Assembly: GCF_014697425.1 (NCBI RefSeq)
Contig: NZ_JACJRU010000039.1
Span: forward strand, 1 to 64,000
Direction of reading: 5' to 3'
DNA: 64,000 nucleotides
DNA from: Nostoc sp. FACHB-110
GTDB lineage: Bacteria > Cyanobacteriota > Cyanobacteriia > Cyanobacteriales > Nostocaceae
Under the pieces are notes generated by a model, which did no database searches, was not told the DNA's origin, and saw nothing but the letters and a program-made list of their open reading frames with translations. This document shows, in pieces, positions 52,901-61,437 of the stretch. Positions within the stretch are counted from its first letter, which is position 1. Every line of letters starts with the position of its first letter. A program made the translations under genes and the position numbers.

Positions 52901-55784
52901 GAAAACAGGCTATAGCTTTGGGCGATTAGCAATAAATTTGCTCGATCAATTTAATGTCGGGGAATTCAAATCTAAAGTTCTACTGCTGTTTTCAGCCTGG
53001 GTTCAACATCATCGGGAATCTCTCAGGGTAACAACGCTGACGATGAAAGATGGCTATGTAATTGGTATAGAGACTGGTGATTTTCTCAACGCTGGCTACA
53101 ACTCGCTCAATTACTTTATTGCCAAACTTTTTGCTGGGATAGAACTGGATATTTGGGAACCCGAAATAGCAGATTACAGGGCTGTCTTAGTGCAGATAAA
53201 ACAAAATTCTGCCCTGACTTATTTGGATATGATGCAGCAGACTGTACATAACTTGAAGGAAACCCGGATTCTGTCAGATTGTTTAGTTGGCAGTGCCTAT
53301 GATGAAACGGTGATGATTCCTAAGCATTATCAAGACAAGGATCTCACCGCGATCGCTATTGCTTACACTTACAAACTGATGCTGGCATACTTTTTTGGTA
53401 ACTACACCTCTGCCCTAGAATATAACACCCAAGCCAAACAGTATTTAATGGCAGTATCAGGGATGATTTTTATTCCCATGTTTCATTTCTATACAGCCCT
53501 GACGCATTTGGCACTGTTGTCTAGACAGCCAGAGTCAGAACTAGATGAATTTCTTGCCTTGGTTGAAACCCATCAAACCACGTTGCAACAGTGGGCGCAT
53601 TTTGCACCCATGAATCATCTCCATAAATGGTATTTAGTTGAAGCAGAACGACAACGGATTTTTGGCAATAAAGCGGAAGCAATTGAATATTACGATCGCG
53701 CCATTTCTCAAGCTAAAGCCGAGGAATATATCCAAGAAGAAGCATTAGCCAACGAACTAGCCGCAAAATTCTATCTAGATTGGGGCAAACAGCGTATAGC
53801 CCAAGAATACATGATTGAAGCCTATTATTGTTATGCCCGTTGGGGTGGAAAAGCCAAAGTCGCCGACTTAGAAAAACGCTATCCCCAATTGCTTGCACCC
53901 ATATTACAGCAAAGCCGTTCACCTCTTTCAACTAACGAAACTATCTTCGCCTTGGGGACTGTGACATCTACTAGTTCGGGTACATCCAGCAGCAGCGTCT
54001 CCGATACTCTCGATTTCAAAGCAATTCTCAAAGCATCTCAGACAATCTCTGGTGAAATCGAACTGGACAAACTACTTGCATCATTACTTTCCATCATCAT
54101 TGAAACTGCTGGGGCTGATAAATGCGTGTTAATGCTTTTAGACGAAAATCATTTACTAATTCAAGGCGCAACTACCCAAGGAACACAACCAGTTGTGTTG
54201 CAAAATCTTGCCATTGAAGACAGTCAAGATATTCCCCTCAAACTAATTTACAAAGTCAAAAATAACCAACAGACTGTAGTGTTGTTGGATGCAACCGCAG
54301 ATACCACTTTAAATAACGACCCATATATTATCCGTCAGCAGCCTCAAAGTATCTTGTGCAACCCGATTTTGCATCAAGGTAAATTACTGGGCATTTTATA
54401 TCTGGAAAATAATTTAGCAAAGGGAGCGTTTACCAGCGAACGCATCGAACTACTCAACCTCATCTGCGCCCAAACCGCCATTTCCCTAGAAAATGCCCAA
54501 CTTTATGAACGTTCTCAGGAATATAGCCAAAAATTAGAGCGATCGCTTGACGAATTGAGCGCCAGCAAGTCTAGCTTTCATAACTTGGTAGATAATCTTC
54601 CTGGGGCTGTTTATCAAGTCCATTTGTCTACTAATGGTGAACAATCTTTACCTTATATCAGTGCAGGCTGTTATAAATTATGGGAAATACCACCTCAGCA
54701 AATAAATACTAATGTCCAAACTCTCATTGATATAGTTCATCCAGAAGATATTGTGACTTTCCAACAAGCACTAGGAAGCGCAATTACAACTCTGACTTCT
54801 GGCCAATGGTCAGGTAGAATTTTAACACCTTCTGGAACTGTCAAGTGGGTTCAGGCAGAAGGCTACATCCGCAAACTTGCTGATGGAAGTTTTGTTTGGG
54901 ATTGCATAATGTTAGATATCAGTGAACGCAAACAAGCTGAATTAGCTTTGCAACAAGCGAATTTACAAATAATTCAAAGCGAGAAAATGTCTGCCTTGGG
55001 TAATTTAGTCGCTGGTGTTGCCCACGAAATGAATAACCCTTTGGGCTTTATTGCAGCCACTCTCAAACAAGCTAAACCCACCTGCGCTGATATTATCGAA
55101 CATTTGAAAATCTATCAAGAAACCTTTAGCGATAAGAGTTCAGAAATCCTCGACCATGAATCAGAAATTGATTTATATTATACCATAGAAGACCTGCCCA
55201 AAATGCTTGATTCTATGACAATGGCTTGTGATAGATTAAAAAATATCAGCACTTCTCTACGCACTTTCTCCCGTGCTGATAAAGATTACAAAGTGCCATT
55301 TAATCTTCACGAAGGCATTGATAGCACAATTTTAATTCTCAAACATCGTCTCAAAGCTAACGAACAACGTCCGGCAATTGCAGTAATCACTAACTACGGG
55401 GATTTACCCCAAATTGAATGTTTCCCTGGGCAATTAAATCAGGTATTTATGAATATTTTGGCGAATGCCATTGACGCATTAGATGAATCGAATCATGGCA
55501 AGAGTTTTGAATCAATTCAAGCTCATCCTAACCAAATTACAATTACCACATCAATAGCCGCTCAATCCGTGAAAATCTCCATTGCTGATAATGGTAAGGG
55601 GATGAGTGCAGAGATACAACAAAAGATATTTGACCATTTATTTACTACTAAAGCTGTCGGTAAAGGTACAGGCTTAGGGTTGGCTATAGCAAAGCAAATT
55701 GTCGCAGAAAAGCACGGTGGTCAAATCACAGTCAATTCTGCTCTAGGTGAAGGGACAGAATTTATCATCCAACTGCCCGTGTAA
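49995..55784 (+). CDS. HstK-type Ser/Thr kinase-ATPase-GAF-PAS-histidine kinase, copy 4
   Basis: About 1929 residues from the ATG at 49995 (MVSNLVSIPGYRISEELYNG); a TTG at 49968 would add nine. Ser/Thr kinase (VVIKLLKN, IIHKDIKPSN, DFS), AAA ATPase (GFSGIGKTA, FLDDLQWSD), helical TPR-like middle, linker TSTSSGTSSSS, GAF domain, then a PAS_3-like domain (about 1525-1650: NLVDNLPGAVYQVHL, WSGRILTPSGTVKWVQAEGY, CIMLDISERKQAE). The HisKA His is residue 1677 (VAHEMNNPLGFIAA) and a HATPase follows. The PAS is a different sub-type from that of copy 1, so PAS domains were gained separately. Its final 350 bases are nearly identical to those of copies 1 and 5. Confidence 0.93.
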   Translation: MVSNLVSIPGYRISEELYNGSRTLVYRAVRESDSLPVVIKLLKNPYPSFSELLLFRNQYTIGKNLNSPLIIQTYSLEPLQNGYMLVMQDFGGISLKDYVIKNQSYTFLAEFLLIAIALCDILDLLYHERIIHKDIKPSNILINPQTKQVKLIDFSIASLLPRETQILVNPNVLEGTLAYISPEQTGRMNRGIDYRTDFYSLGVTFYELLTHELPFASQDAMELVHSHIAKTAPLVNEINPDIPSVISKIVSKLMAKNAEDRYQSALGLKFDLENCLNQLKEIGEIQSFEIGQRDLCDRFIIPDKLYGRETEVQTLLEAFERVSLGATEMMLVAGFSGIGKTAVVNEVHKPIVRQRGYFIKGKYDQFQRNIPFSAFVQAFRDLMGQLLTESDVQIQKWKHKILEAVGDNGQVIIEVIPELEIIIGKQPVAVELSGTAAENRFNLLFQKFTQVFTTKEHPLVIFLDDLQWSDSASFKLMQLLMADTKYLFIIGAYRDNEVSPGHTLMLTLSDIQKTQATINTVTLAALSQSQVNQLVADTLKCPEEMVWELSVLIHQKAQGNPFFTAQFLQALHQEELIKFDVELACWQCDIIQVRTQAVTDDVVVFMAFQLKKLPQATQNVLQLAAYIGNQFDLSTLAIVSEQSQIETAAALWKALQERLILPIGNIYKFYVGQETLVSTPENQEIVTYKFFHDRIQQAAYSLIPDDQKLATHLKIGQLLLHSSSEVELEEKLFDIVRHLNQGIELITQPQEREALAQLNLKAGQKARNSTAYVAARVYLQTGIDLLTVNCWQDQYELTMNLHIAATEVAYLNADFDDMEKIAALALKEAETILDKIKIYQIQIVAQTSQGKILEAIAVGRDALSQLGLELPTAPDEAKISKALETLANLQRGREIEELVNLPVMTDRHTQASMQLLGTLFSPILQAMPGLLPILSATMVSLSLQFGNTPGSTVGYMIHGMVLCAFLGEVKTGYSFGRLAINLLDQFNVGEFKSKVLLLFSAWVQHHRESLRVTTLTMKDGYVIGIETGDFLNAGYNSLNYFIAKLFAGIELDIWEPEIADYRAVLVQIKQNSALTYLDMMQQTVHNLKETRILSDCLVGSAYDETVMIPKHYQDKDLTAIAIAYTYKLMLAYFFGNYTSALEYNTQAKQYLMAVSGMIFIPMFHFYTALTHLALLSRQPESELDEFLALVETHQTTLQQWAHFAPMNHLHKWYLVEAERQRIFGNKAEAIEYYDRAISQAKAEEYIQEEALANELAAKFYLDWGKQRIAQEYMIEAYYCYARWGGKAKVADLEKRYPQLLAPILQQSRSPLSTNETIFALGTVTSTSSGTSSSSVSDTLDFKAILKASQTISGEIELDKLLASLLSIIIETAGADKCVLMLLDENHLLIQGATTQGTQPVVLQNLAIEDSQDIPLKLIYKVKNNQQTVVLLDATADTTLNNDPYIIRQQPQSILCNPILHQGKLLGILYLENNLAKGAFTSERIELLNLICAQTAISLENAQLYERSQEYSQKLERSLDELSASKSSFHNLVDNLPGAVYQVHLSTNGEQSLPYISAGCYKLWEIPPQQINTNVQTLIDIVHPEDIVTFQQALGSAITTLTSGQWSGRILTPSGTVKWVQAEGYIRKLADGSFVWDCIMLDISERKQAELALQQANLQIIQSEKMSALGNLVAGVAHEMNNPLGFIAATLKQAKPTCADIIEHLKIYQETFSDKSSEILDHESEIDLYYTIEDLPKMLDSMTMACDRLKNISTSLRTFSRADKDYKVPFNLHEGIDSTILILKHRLKANEQRPAIAVITNYGDLPQIECFPGQLNQVFMNILANAIDALDESNHGKSFESIQAHPNQITITTSIAAQSVKISIADNGKGMSAEIQQKIFDHLFTTKAVGKGTGLGLAIAKQIVAEKHGGQITVNSALGEGTEFIIQLPV

Positions 55785-55817
55785 AATTTCATGCAATTAT
55801 AGAGTAAAGTTGATCAT

Positions 55818-55832
55818 CTGCGAATAATGAAT
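55818..55832. repeat. Degenerate CTGGGAATACTAAAT motif, copy 6
   Basis: CTGCGAATAATGAAT, with three or four changes, lies 33 bases after the stop of copy 4 and 25 bases before the ATG of copy 5. It is the most decayed copy, and no copy follows kinase 5. Confidence 0.45.
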
Positions 55833-55857
55833 CAAAATATTTAAAGAGTTAAGAATT

Positions 55858-58800
55858 ATGATTTACACTCTTTTAAAGATTCCTGGATATCGCATCAGCG
55901 AACAACTCTATAATGGCTCCCGAACACTCGTTTATCGCGCAGTTAGAGAAAAGGACTCAACACCAGTAGTTATCAAACTGCTGAAAAATCCTTATCCCAG
56001 CTTCAGCGAACTGTTGTTATTTCGCAATCAATACACCATTGGCAAAAATCTCAACTCACCTCTGATTATTCACACTTATAGCCTCGAATCATTCCAAAAT
56101 GGCTATATGTTAGTTATGGAAGACTTTGGCGGAATTTCTCTCAAGGAGTGGATAATTGGTAAAATTTTACCATCTCTAGAAGAGTTTTTAGAAATAGCGA
56201 TCGCTCTGTGTGACATTCTCAACTTACTCTATCATGAGAGAATTATCCACAAAGATATTAAACCCAGCAATATCTTAATTAACCCTGAAACTAAAGAAAT
56301 TAAACTAATCGACTTTAGTATTGCATCTCTTCTACCTAGAGAAATCCAAACCTTAGTTAATCCCTGTATTTTAGAAGGAACATTAGCTTATATTTCTCCA
56401 GAACAGACAGGGAGAATGAATCGTGGGATTGACTATCGCACAGATTTTTATTCTCTTGGTATAACTTTTTATGAATTACTCACAAGCAAGTTACCATTTT
56501 CATCAACTGATGTGATGGAATTGGTACATTCTCATATTGCCAAAATTCCCCTATCCATACATGAAATTAATCCAGCTATCCCCTTGGTTATCTCAAAAAT
56601 CGTCAGCAAGTTGATGGCGAAAAATGCTGAAAATAGATATAAAAGTGCATTAGGATTGAAATATGATTTAGAAAAATGTCTAAATCAACTAAGAGAAACT
56701 GGTCAGATTGAAGAATTTGAAATTGCTACTAGGGATGTGTGCGATCGCTTTATCATTCCTGATAAACTTTATGGACGAGATAAGGAAGTTCAAACCCTCC
56801 TAGAAGCCTTTGAGAGAGTCAGCCAGGGTACAACAGAAATGATGCTTGTCGCTGGTTTCTCTGGAATTGGGAAGACCGCCGTTGTCAACGAAGTGCATAA
56901 ACCCATTGTTAGACAACGTGGTTATTTTATCAAAGGTAAATATGACCAATTTCAAAGGAATATTCCCTTTAGTGCATTTGTCCAAGCCTTTCGTGATTTA
57001 ATGGGGCAATTATTGACCGAAAGCGATGTACAGATTCAAGAATGGAAAAATAAAATCTTAGAAGCTGTGGGTGACAATGGTCAAGTAATCATTGAAGTCA
57101 TCCCCGAATTGGAAAACATTATTGGCAAACAACCAGTAGCCGTAGAACTATCAGGAACAGCCGCCCAAAATCGCTTTAATTTATTATTTCAAAGATTCAC
57201 CCAAATCTTTACAACCCCTGAACATCCCTTAGTCATATTTTTAGATGATTTGCAATGGGCAGATTCCGCATCACTCAAATTAATGCAGCTATTAATGGCT
57301 GATACTGGTTATCTTTTTATTATTGGAGCCTATCGTGATAATGAAGTCTATCCTGGACATCCCTTATTATTAACCTTAAATGACATTCAAAAAACACAAG
57401 CAACAATAAACACAATTACTTTAGCACCACTCACTCAAGTACAAGTCAATAAATTAGTTGCTGATACACTCAAATGTCCAGAAGATTTAGCCTGGAATCT
57501 TTCTGTATTAATCTATCAAAAAACTCAAGGTAATCCATTTTTTGCAAGCCAATTTCTCAAAGCACTGCATCAAGATGAACTGATTCAATTTGATTTTGAT
57601 TTAAGCTGTTGGCAATGTGATATTTCCCAAGTAAAAATGCAAGCTGTTACAGATGATATTGTGGCTTTTATGAGCTTGCAATTACGTAAATTACCGCCCT
57701 CAACCCAAGAAGTATTGCAATTAGCTGCTTGTATTGGTAACTCGTTTGATTTAGCAACTTTAGCGATTGTTTCTGAGCAATCCGAAATTGAAGTGGCATC
57801 TGCATTGTGGAAAGCATTACAAGAAGGATTAGTTTTACCGATAGGTGATATTTATAAGTTTTATGTCGGTCAAAAAATTACCTCAAATACATTGGAAAAT
57901 CATCAACAAACTGTTAATTACAAATTTTTACATGACCGAGTACAACAAGCAGCACACTCATTGATTGCTGAAGATACAAAACAAATCACACATCTGACCA
58001 TTGGGCGATTATTACTCAAGAACACACCGTCAGAACTTCGGGAAGAAAAGATTTTTGCGATAGTCAACCAACTCAACATCGGTATTGAGCTATTAGATAC
58101 TCCAACTCAACGCGACGAATTAGCACGGCTCAATCTAGTAGCTGGGAAAAAAGCTATTTACTCCACAGCCTACTCTGCGGCGGTTGAATACTTGGGAATT
58201 GGCTGCAAACTGCTCTTGCCAAACTGTTGGACAGAACAATACGATCTAGCCTTGGCACTTTACCAGGAGTTGGCATCAGCTTATCTTCTCAATTGTGAAT
58301 TCAGAGAAACAGAAACCTATGTACAAATAGTTTTAGACCACGCCAAAACGGTACTTGACACCGTGAAAGTGAGTGAACTGAAAATTCAGGCACTCATCTC
58401 ACAGCACAAGCTGAAAGAATCTGTGAATATTGCCTTGGATTTTCTCAAGCTCCTGGGTGTGGAGTTTCCCAAAAACCCAACTTTAGTAGATGTACAGCAA
58501 GGCTATGAAACGATGAAATCGTTTCTGACAGCCAATAATCTCACCGTTGCTGGATTACTCGATTTACCGATTAATCAAAATTCAAATAGTCACTCGGCGG
58601 CGGCACGAATTATTACTAGTACAATTCCGGCTATCTTTTGTACCAACACCAATCTCCTCAGCCTAGCAACATTCAAACAGGTAGAACTAGCTATTAAACA
58701 TGGCAATACCGAATTTACTACCGTTGCTTATAGCCTCTGTGGATTTATGGCCTTCTGTGCCTTTAATGATTTTGATTTAGGCTTTGATTTTGGTCAACTT

Positions 58801-61287
58801 AGTATCGATTTGCTAGAAAAACTGGATGCCAAAGCATTAAAAGGTCGGGTATTTCAAGCATTTTATGGTCACATCAAAGCGTGGCACTCACACTTGCGAG
58901 ACACGATTAATCCCCTCCTGGAAGGTTATCAAAGTGGACTGGAAACTGGCGATTTAGAATTTGCTAGTTATAATGCCACTCTGCATTGTTACCACTCCTA
59001 TTTTGCAGGAACAGAACTTGGGGAGATGGAACAAATGATGGCAACCTATTATCCAATTATCGAAAAAACCCTCAAGCAGATAAAATCCCTCAACTGGCAC
59101 ATAGTATTCTATGAATCTATTTTGAAACTGCAAGGCAAAACTTGGCAGACAAAGAGTTTCGGCGGCAAAATTGACCCCACGGACAATCCCGCTACGATTT
59201 CTCTAGAACAAGATGACTACACATTAGTTCAAGATGATAATACACTACTCAACGCCATTTATCTCAATAAACTGATACTGTCCTATCTGTTTGGTGATTA
59301 TTCCACCGCCATTAAATGGAGTGTGCTAACTGAGCAATACATCGTTGGTGTTGTAGGGATGTATATGATCCCTATCCTTTATTTGTATGATTCCTTGGCT
59401 AGACTGGCGTACTTCCAACAAGCTAATCAGTCTGAGCAAGCGGCTTTACTGGAAAAAGTCGCTGCTAATCAAGATAAGTACCGAGTTTGGATGCAGTATG
59501 CACCCATGAACTACGCCCATAAGTTCTATCTGGTGCAAGCAGAGCAACAGCGCGTTTTAGGCTGCTTTCTTGATGCAATTGAATTATACGACAAGGCGAT
59601 CGCTGGTGCTAAAGAAAATGGCTATCTTCAAGAAGAAGCCCTCGCCAACGAATTAGCCGCCAAATTTTACTGGAGTTGGGGGAAAGAGAAATTTGCCGCT
59701 CTTTATATGCAAGAAGCATATTACTGTTATGCCCATTGGGGAGCAAAAGCCAAAGTTGCAGACTTAGAAAAACGCTATCCCCAATTACTTGCGCCAATAT
59801 TAAAGCAAAGCCGTTCGGTTGTTTCTACTAATGAAACTATCATCAGCTTGGGAACTGTCACATCTACCAGTTCTTCAAGTTCTAGCAGCAGTGTCTCAGA
59901 TACTCTAGATTTAAAAGCAATTCTCAAAGCATCTCAGGCTATCTCCGGTGCAATCGAACTAGACAAACTACTTTTCTCGTTACTTTCCATCATCATTGAA
60001 AATGCTGGGGCTGATAAATGCGTGTTAATGTTGTTGCGAGATGATCGTCTGATAATTAAAGGCTCAATTACCCAGGGAACAAACCCAGTAGTATTGCAGA
60101 ACCTTCAGGTTGAAGACAGTCAGGATATTCCCCATAAGCTGATTTACAAAGTCAAGAACAGTCAACAAACTGTTGTCTTATTAGATGCAACCGCAGATAC
60201 TACCTTAGCCAACGACCCATACATTATCCATCAACAGCCGAAAAGTATTTTATGCAGCCCGATTTTGCATCAAGGCAAATTATTGGGGATTTTATATCTA
60301 GAAAATAAATTAACAAAGGGAGCTTTTACGAGCGATCGCATCGAAATACTCTACCTCATCTGCGCTCAAGCTGCCATCTCTCTAGAAAATGCTCGACTTT
60401 ATGAATCTGCTCAAGAATATGCCCAAAAGTTAGAGCAAGCATTCACTGATTTGCAAAATGCACAATTGCAGATAGTTCAAAGTGAAAAGATGTCCGCTTT
60501 GGGTAACTTAGTTGCTGGTGTCGCTCACGAAATGAATAATCCTTTAGGATTTATTGCGGCAACTCTCAAACAAGCTAAACCAACAATCGTCGAATTGAGT
60601 GAACACATCAAATTGTATCAAGAAACTTTTCCAGACAAGAGTGATAAAATTCAAGACCACGAGTCAGAAATTGACTTAGATTATAGCTTAGAAGACTTGC
60701 CAAAGATGATGAATGCAATGGTCATGGCTTGCGATAGATTAAAAAATATCAGCACTTCCCTCCGCACTTTCTCCCGTGCTGACCGAGATTACAAAGTCCC
60801 ATTTAATCTTCACGAAGGCATTGATAGCACAATTTTAATTCTCAAACATCGTCTCAAAGCCAACGAACAACGTCCGGCAATTGCAGTAATCACTAACTAC
60901 GGGGATTTACCCCAAATTGAATGTTTCCCTGGGCAATTAAATCAGGTATTTATGAATATTTTGGCGAATGCCATTGACGCATTAGATGAATCGAATCATG
61001 GCAAGAGTTTTGAATCAATTCAAGCTCATCCTAACCAAATTACAATTACCACATCAATAGCCGCTCAATCCGTGAACATCTCCATTGCTGATAACGGTAA
61101 GGGGATGAGTGCAGAGATACAACAAAAGATATTTGACCATTTATTTACTACTAAAGCTGTCGGTAAAGGTACAGGTTTAGGATTAGCTATAGCAAAGCAA
61201 ATTGTCGCAGAAAAACACGGTGGTAAAATCACTGTCAATTCTGTTCTGGGTGCAGGAACAGAATTTATCATTTCTCTTCCCATATAG
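55858..61287 (+). CDS. HstK-type Ser/Thr kinase-ATPase-GAF-histidine kinase, copy 5
   Basis: 1809 residues. Ser/Thr kinase (VVIKLLKN, IIHKDIKPSN, DFS), AAA ATPase (GFSGIGKTA, FLDDLQWAD), helical TPR-like middle with an odd low-complexity stretch (EQDDYTLVQDDNTLLNAIYL), linker TSTSSSSSSSSVS, GAF domain, coiled coil, HisKA with His1557 (VAHEMNNPLGFIAATLK), HATPase with LNQVFMNILANAIDALDE, ISIADNGKGMS and GKGTGLGLAIAKQIV. There is no PAS domain. About 150 bases near the end (about 60920-61075) are identical to 55410-55565 in copy 4. It is the last giant kinase and is followed by the CHAT-ATPase gene after 150 bases. Confidence 0.93.
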   Translation: MIYTLLKIPGYRISEQLYNGSRTLVYRAVREKDSTPVVIKLLKNPYPSFSELLLFRNQYTIGKNLNSPLIIHTYSLESFQNGYMLVMEDFGGISLKEWIIGKILPSLEEFLEIAIALCDILNLLYHERIIHKDIKPSNILINPETKEIKLIDFSIASLLPREIQTLVNPCILEGTLAYISPEQTGRMNRGIDYRTDFYSLGITFYELLTSKLPFSSTDVMELVHSHIAKIPLSIHEINPAIPLVISKIVSKLMAKNAENRYKSALGLKYDLEKCLNQLRETGQIEEFEIATRDVCDRFIIPDKLYGRDKEVQTLLEAFERVSQGTTEMMLVAGFSGIGKTAVVNEVHKPIVRQRGYFIKGKYDQFQRNIPFSAFVQAFRDLMGQLLTESDVQIQEWKNKILEAVGDNGQVIIEVIPELENIIGKQPVAVELSGTAAQNRFNLLFQRFTQIFTTPEHPLVIFLDDLQWADSASLKLMQLLMADTGYLFIIGAYRDNEVYPGHPLLLTLNDIQKTQATINTITLAPLTQVQVNKLVADTLKCPEDLAWNLSVLIYQKTQGNPFFASQFLKALHQDELIQFDFDLSCWQCDISQVKMQAVTDDIVAFMSLQLRKLPPSTQEVLQLAACIGNSFDLATLAIVSEQSEIEVASALWKALQEGLVLPIGDIYKFYVGQKITSNTLENHQQTVNYKFLHDRVQQAAHSLIAEDTKQITHLTIGRLLLKNTPSELREEKIFAIVNQLNIGIELLDTPTQRDELARLNLVAGKKAIYSTAYSAAVEYLGIGCKLLLPNCWTEQYDLALALYQELASAYLLNCEFRETETYVQIVLDHAKTVLDTVKVSELKIQALISQHKLKESVNIALDFLKLLGVEFPKNPTLVDVQQGYETMKSFLTANNLTVAGLLDLPINQNSNSHSAAARIITSTIPAIFCTNTNLLSLATFKQVELAIKHGNTEFTTVAYSLCGFMAFCAFNDFDLGFDFGQLSIDLLEKLDAKALKGRVFQAFYGHIKAWHSHLRDTINPLLEGYQSGLETGDLEFASYNATLHCYHSYFAGTELGEMEQMMATYYPIIEKTLKQIKSLNWHIVFYESILKLQGKTWQTKSFGGKIDPTDNPATISLEQDDYTLVQDDNTLLNAIYLNKLILSYLFGDYSTAIKWSVLTEQYIVGVVGMYMIPILYLYDSLARLAYFQQANQSEQAALLEKVAANQDKYRVWMQYAPMNYAHKFYLVQAEQQRVLGCFLDAIELYDKAIAGAKENGYLQEEALANELAAKFYWSWGKEKFAALYMQEAYYCYAHWGAKAKVADLEKRYPQLLAPILKQSRSVVSTNETIISLGTVTSTSSSSSSSSVSDTLDLKAILKASQAISGAIELDKLLFSLLSIIIENAGADKCVLMLLRDDRLIIKGSITQGTNPVVLQNLQVEDSQDIPHKLIYKVKNSQQTVVLLDATADTTLANDPYIIHQQPKSILCSPILHQGKLLGILYLENKLTKGAFTSDRIEILYLICAQAAISLENARLYESAQEYAQKLEQAFTDLQNAQLQIVQSEKMSALGNLVAGVAHEMNNPLGFIAATLKQAKPTIVELSEHIKLYQETFPDKSDKIQDHESEIDLDYSLEDLPKMMNAMVMACDRLKNISTSLRTFSRADRDYKVPFNLHEGIDSTILILKHRLKANEQRPAIAVITNYGDLPQIECFPGQLNQVFMNILANAIDALDESNHGKSFESIQAHPNQITITTSIAAQSVNISIADNGKGMSAEIQQKIFDHLFTTKAVGKGTGLGLAIAKQIVAEKHGGKITVNSVLGAGTEFIISLPI

Positions 61288-61437
61288 AGAGAGATTTTTC
61301 GTAAAAGCGCACAACAGTTGGTTTTTAAATCAAGCTTTTGTGTTAATTGTTTCAGGTTGAAGAATCCTTTTTGTAAAATTCAAATTTCTTGAATTAGTAT
61401 GGGTAACAACTTCAACAGTTAAGCAAAAGCTTTACGT

